From NCBI GenBank assembly GCA_013336035.1, contig JAAXUL010000413.1, forward strand, positions 1 through 7,100: a stretch of DNA of 7,100 nt. Reading direction: 5' to 3'. Below are positions 5,527 to 7,100 of this stretch, one piece after another. The position numbers were made by a program, and so were the translations under genes. Origin of the DNA: Chloroflexales bacterium. Its GTDB lineage: Bacteria; Chloroflexota; Chloroflexia; Chloroflexales; Chloroflexaceae. The notes under the pieces were generated by a model. The model searched no databases, was not told the origin of the DNA, and worked only from the letters and a program-made list of their open reading frames with translations. How positions within the stretch are numbered: position 1 is the first letter of the stretch; each line of letters opens with the position of its first letter.

Positions 5527-6132
5527 ATGCGTCGCCTCCGCCCACTCGCCTTGCTCAGCCTCCTCCTGGCCCTGATCGACCTGCCTGGCGGCGTCACCCC
5601 GCCGGCGGCGCTGGCTGCCCCGGCCGCCCAGGGCCCCACCGAGCTGACCGTCTTCGCCGCCGCCTCGCTCACCGACGCCTTCAAAGAGATTGGGCGCAGC
5701 TTCGAGAAGGCGAATCCCGGGGTCAAGGTCACCTTTAACTTCGCCGGCTCGCAGCAGCTGGCCGCGCAGCTGGGGCAGGGCGCGCCCGCCGATGTCTTCG
5801 CCTCGGCCAACGCCACCCAGATGACGGTGGCGGCGACGGCCAACCGGGTGGCCAAGGATGTGGCGAAGACCTTTGTGCAGAACCGCCTGGTGGTGATCAC
5901 GCCGCAGGACAATCGCGCGCGCATTACCACGCTGCAGGATCTGGCAAAGCCGGGGCTCAAGCTGGTGCTGGCGGCCAAGGCCGTCCCCGTCGGCCAGTAT
6001 ACCCTCGACAGCTACCCGATCGCGCCGATCAGCGACGCCAAGCAGCCAGACTTGGCCCAGAAGTTTGTGAGCTTCGTCTTCGTCGGAGACTCGCGGCTCG
6101 TCCTGGCGAAGTACGGCTTCAGCCTGCCCTAG
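5527..6132 (+). CDS. modA: Molybdate-binding protein ModA with internal deletion, 201 residues
   Basis: The substrate-binding protein of a molybdate/tungstate ABC importer, expected outside the membrane. AAGGA (5513-5517) precedes both GTG 5524 and ATG 5527; I use the ATG. A signal peptide (residues 1-30, ending PPAALA) leads to ELTVFAAASLTDAFKEIGRS (39-58) and NFAGSQQLAAQLGQGAPADV (71-90), which carry the two Ser regions that bind the oxyanion. AKAVPVGQYTLD follows at 150-161. In full ModA proteins (about 250-260 residues) some 60 residues follow here, including the V-K-V-GE-DAGIVY-SD segment with the Val and Tyr ligand positions known from E. coli ModA. Here D161 is joined directly to SYPIAPISDAKQPDLAQKFV and AKYGFSLP, the normal C-terminus. 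The frame stays open across the join near 6010. Ligand binding is probably lost or altered. Confidence 0.8.
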   Translation: MRRLRPLALLSLLLALIDLPGGVTPPAALAAPAAQGPTELTVFAAASLTDAFKEIGRSFEKANPGVKVTFNFAGSQQLAAQLGQGAPADVFASANATQMTVAATANRVAKDVAKTFVQNRLVVITPQDNRARITTLQDLAKPGLKLVLAAKAVPVGQYTLDSYPIAPISDAKQPDLAQKFVSFVFVGDSRLVLAKYGFSLP

Positions 6133-6144
6133 GGGCGAGCCATG

Positions 6145-6178
6145 TGGGGCACCTGACCGATCCGCGTCAGGTGCCCCA
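6145..6178 (+). promoter_or_regulatory. 13-bp perfect hairpin between modA and modB
   Basis: TGGGGCACCTGAC (6145-6157) pairs perfectly with GTCAGGTGCCCCA (6166-6178) around the 8-base loop CGATCCGC. It begins 12 bases after the modA stop and ends 15 bases before the modB start. No T-run follows, so it is not a classic intrinsic terminator. More likely roles are stabilising the modA messenger end or lowering modB expression relative to modA, a common arrangement in binding-protein operons. A protein-binding palindrome is another option. Confidence 0.7.
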
Positions 6179-6193
6179 GGTCTGGAGCGACTG

Positions 6194-7033
6194 ATGGAGC
6201 GCACGACGACCGCTCAGCGCGCCGAGATCGAAGGGCGCAGGCGCCCACTCCCGCTCACCACGCTGGGCCTAGTGCTGGCCAGCCTGCCCATGCTGGCCTA
6301 CCTGCTCATCCCCCTCCTGGCCATGATCGCCCGCGTCGATATCGCCGCGATCCTGGCCCAGTTCGCCAACCCCGAGGTGGGCCAGGCGATCTGGCTGAGC
6401 ATCACGACCACGACCTGGTGCACGGCGCTGGCGCTGGGGCTGGGCACGCCGCTGGCCTTCCTGCTGGCGCGGCGGCGCTTCCGCGGGCGCAGCCTGCTCG
6501 ACACCCTGGTCGAGCTGCCGATGGTGCTGCCGCCCTCGGTCGCCGGGATCGCCCTGCTGATCGCCTTTGGGCGGCGGGGCTTGATCGGCGCCTCGCTCGA
6601 CGCGGCCGGCCTCCAGATCGCCTTCACCACGGTGGCGGTGGTGATGGCGCAGGTATTCGTGGCCGCGCCCTTCTACATCAAGACCGCCGTGGCCGGCTTC
6701 GCCGGCATCGAGCGCGAGCTCGAGCAGGCCGCTGCGATCGATGGGGCCTCGCCACTGCAGGTCTTTCGCTTGATCACGCTGCCCCTGGCCTGGCCGGTGC
6801 TGCTGGGCGGGCTAGTAATGAGCTGGGCGCGCGCCCTGGGCGAGTTCGGCGCCACGATCATCTTCGCGGGCAACTTCCCCGGGCGTACCCAGACCATGCC
6901 TCTGGCGATCTACCTGGGCTTCGAGCTCGACCTCGACCTGGCCCTGACCCTGGCCCTGATCCTGCTCGCCGTCTCGTTTCTCGTGCTGTGGCTCGTCAAG
7001 GCGATCCTGCGCCAGCGGGTCCACGCACCTTAG
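6194..7033 (+). CDS. modB: Molybdate ABC transporter permease ModB, 279 residues
   Basis: Inner-membrane permease of the molybdate/tungstate importer, partner of ModA and of a ModC ATPase. The start at ATG 6194 has GGAG (6184-6187) 6 bases upstream. Several hydrophobic helices are visible (about 24-46, 66-91, 110-127, 142-164, 197-214 and 247-272). Family-typical segments are LVELPMVLPPSVAGIALL (105-122), the EAA loop EQAAAIDGASPLQVFRLITL then P (178-197) that contacts the ATPase, and RALGEFGATIIFAGNFPGRT followed by QTMPLAIY (213-240), which marks the ModB/CysT branch. The N-terminus carries about 20 extra polar, basic residues before the first helix, slightly longer than usual. It follows modA after 61 bases including the hairpin and surely shares its transcript. 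No damage is seen, unlike its neighbours. No modC appears before the window ends 67 bases later. Confidence 0.92.
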   Translation: MERTTTAQRAEIEGRRRPLPLTTLGLVLASLPMLAYLLIPLLAMIARVDIAAILAQFANPEVGQAIWLSITTTTWCTALALGLGTPLAFLLARRRFRGRSLLDTLVELPMVLPPSVAGIALLIAFGRRGLIGASLDAAGLQIAFTTVAVVMAQVFVAAPFYIKTAVAGFAGIERELEQAAAIDGASPLQVFRLITLPLAWPVLLGGLVMSWARALGEFGATIIFAGNFPGRTQTMPLAIYLGFELDLDLALTLALILLAVSFLVLWLVKAILRQRVHAP

Positions 7034-7058
7034 GTTCGTAACCGAGTTACGCTTTCAG

Positions 7059-7079
7059 CCGCTGCCCGCTGCCCGCTGC
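7059..7079 (+). repeat. Three tandem copies of a 7-base unit
   Basis: CCGCTGC occurs three times head to tail just after modB, followed by very GC-rich sequence. It is short and could vary by slippage. No role is apparent. Confidence 0.6.
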
Positions 7080-7100
7080 CGGGGCGCGGGGGCCTGCGGC

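Noticed and set aside
2506..6132. Transposon, integron or CRISPR explanation for the damaged region
   Set aside because: No transposase, integrase, terminal inverted repeats or spaced repeats are visible; the only repeat tied to a junction is the 8-bp TACCGCAG pair.

Overview
The window is GC-rich bacterial DNA. A Chloroflexota-like or other GC-rich soil/sludge bacterium is my best guess from protein flavour and gene mix, but this is weak inference and no marker gene is present.

Left part (1-2426), all minus strand and mostly healthy: the first 59 codons of a DUF3141/PHA-synthase-like protein running off the left edge; a 101-residue membrane protein with a strong ribosome binding site; about 320 bases with no recognisable gene; and an intact NhaC-type Na+/H+ antiporter.

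Middle part (2506-5203): a run of damaged genes. A YfcC/DcuC-type carrier has its N-terminus joined directly to its C-terminus. An AI-2E/PerM-type permease (plus strand) is cut at both ends and in the middle. A small soluble hypothetical protein is apparently frameshifted near its end. A molybdate-binding ModA has lost its N-lobe, and its remaining blocks are in the wrong order. A PadR-type regulator lacks its start and is fused to that ModA. A Tat-exported ferritin-like protein is frameshifted, and its 3' end runs straight into the PadR gene.

Right part (5281-7100), plus strand: a near-perfect sigma-70 type promoter, a roughly 195-base leader with several possible hairpins, a second modA with an intact reading frame but lacking about 60 residues of the usual ModA middle, a 13-bp perfect hairpin, and an intact modB permease. 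A modC ATPase would be expected beyond the right edge and is not seen.

The intended biology of the right part is molybdate/tungstate uptake: ModA binds the oxyanion outside the membrane, ModB is the channel, ModC the ATPase. The most notable property of the window is the density of internal deletions, one local block shuffle flanked by an 8-bp direct repeat, and two single-base frameshifts, while flanking genes (nhaC, modB) are intact. Either this is a locally decaying or rearranging region, or the assembly/amplification is chimeric. Sequence alone cannot decide. I do not see a convincing new defence, mobile or biosynthetic system.
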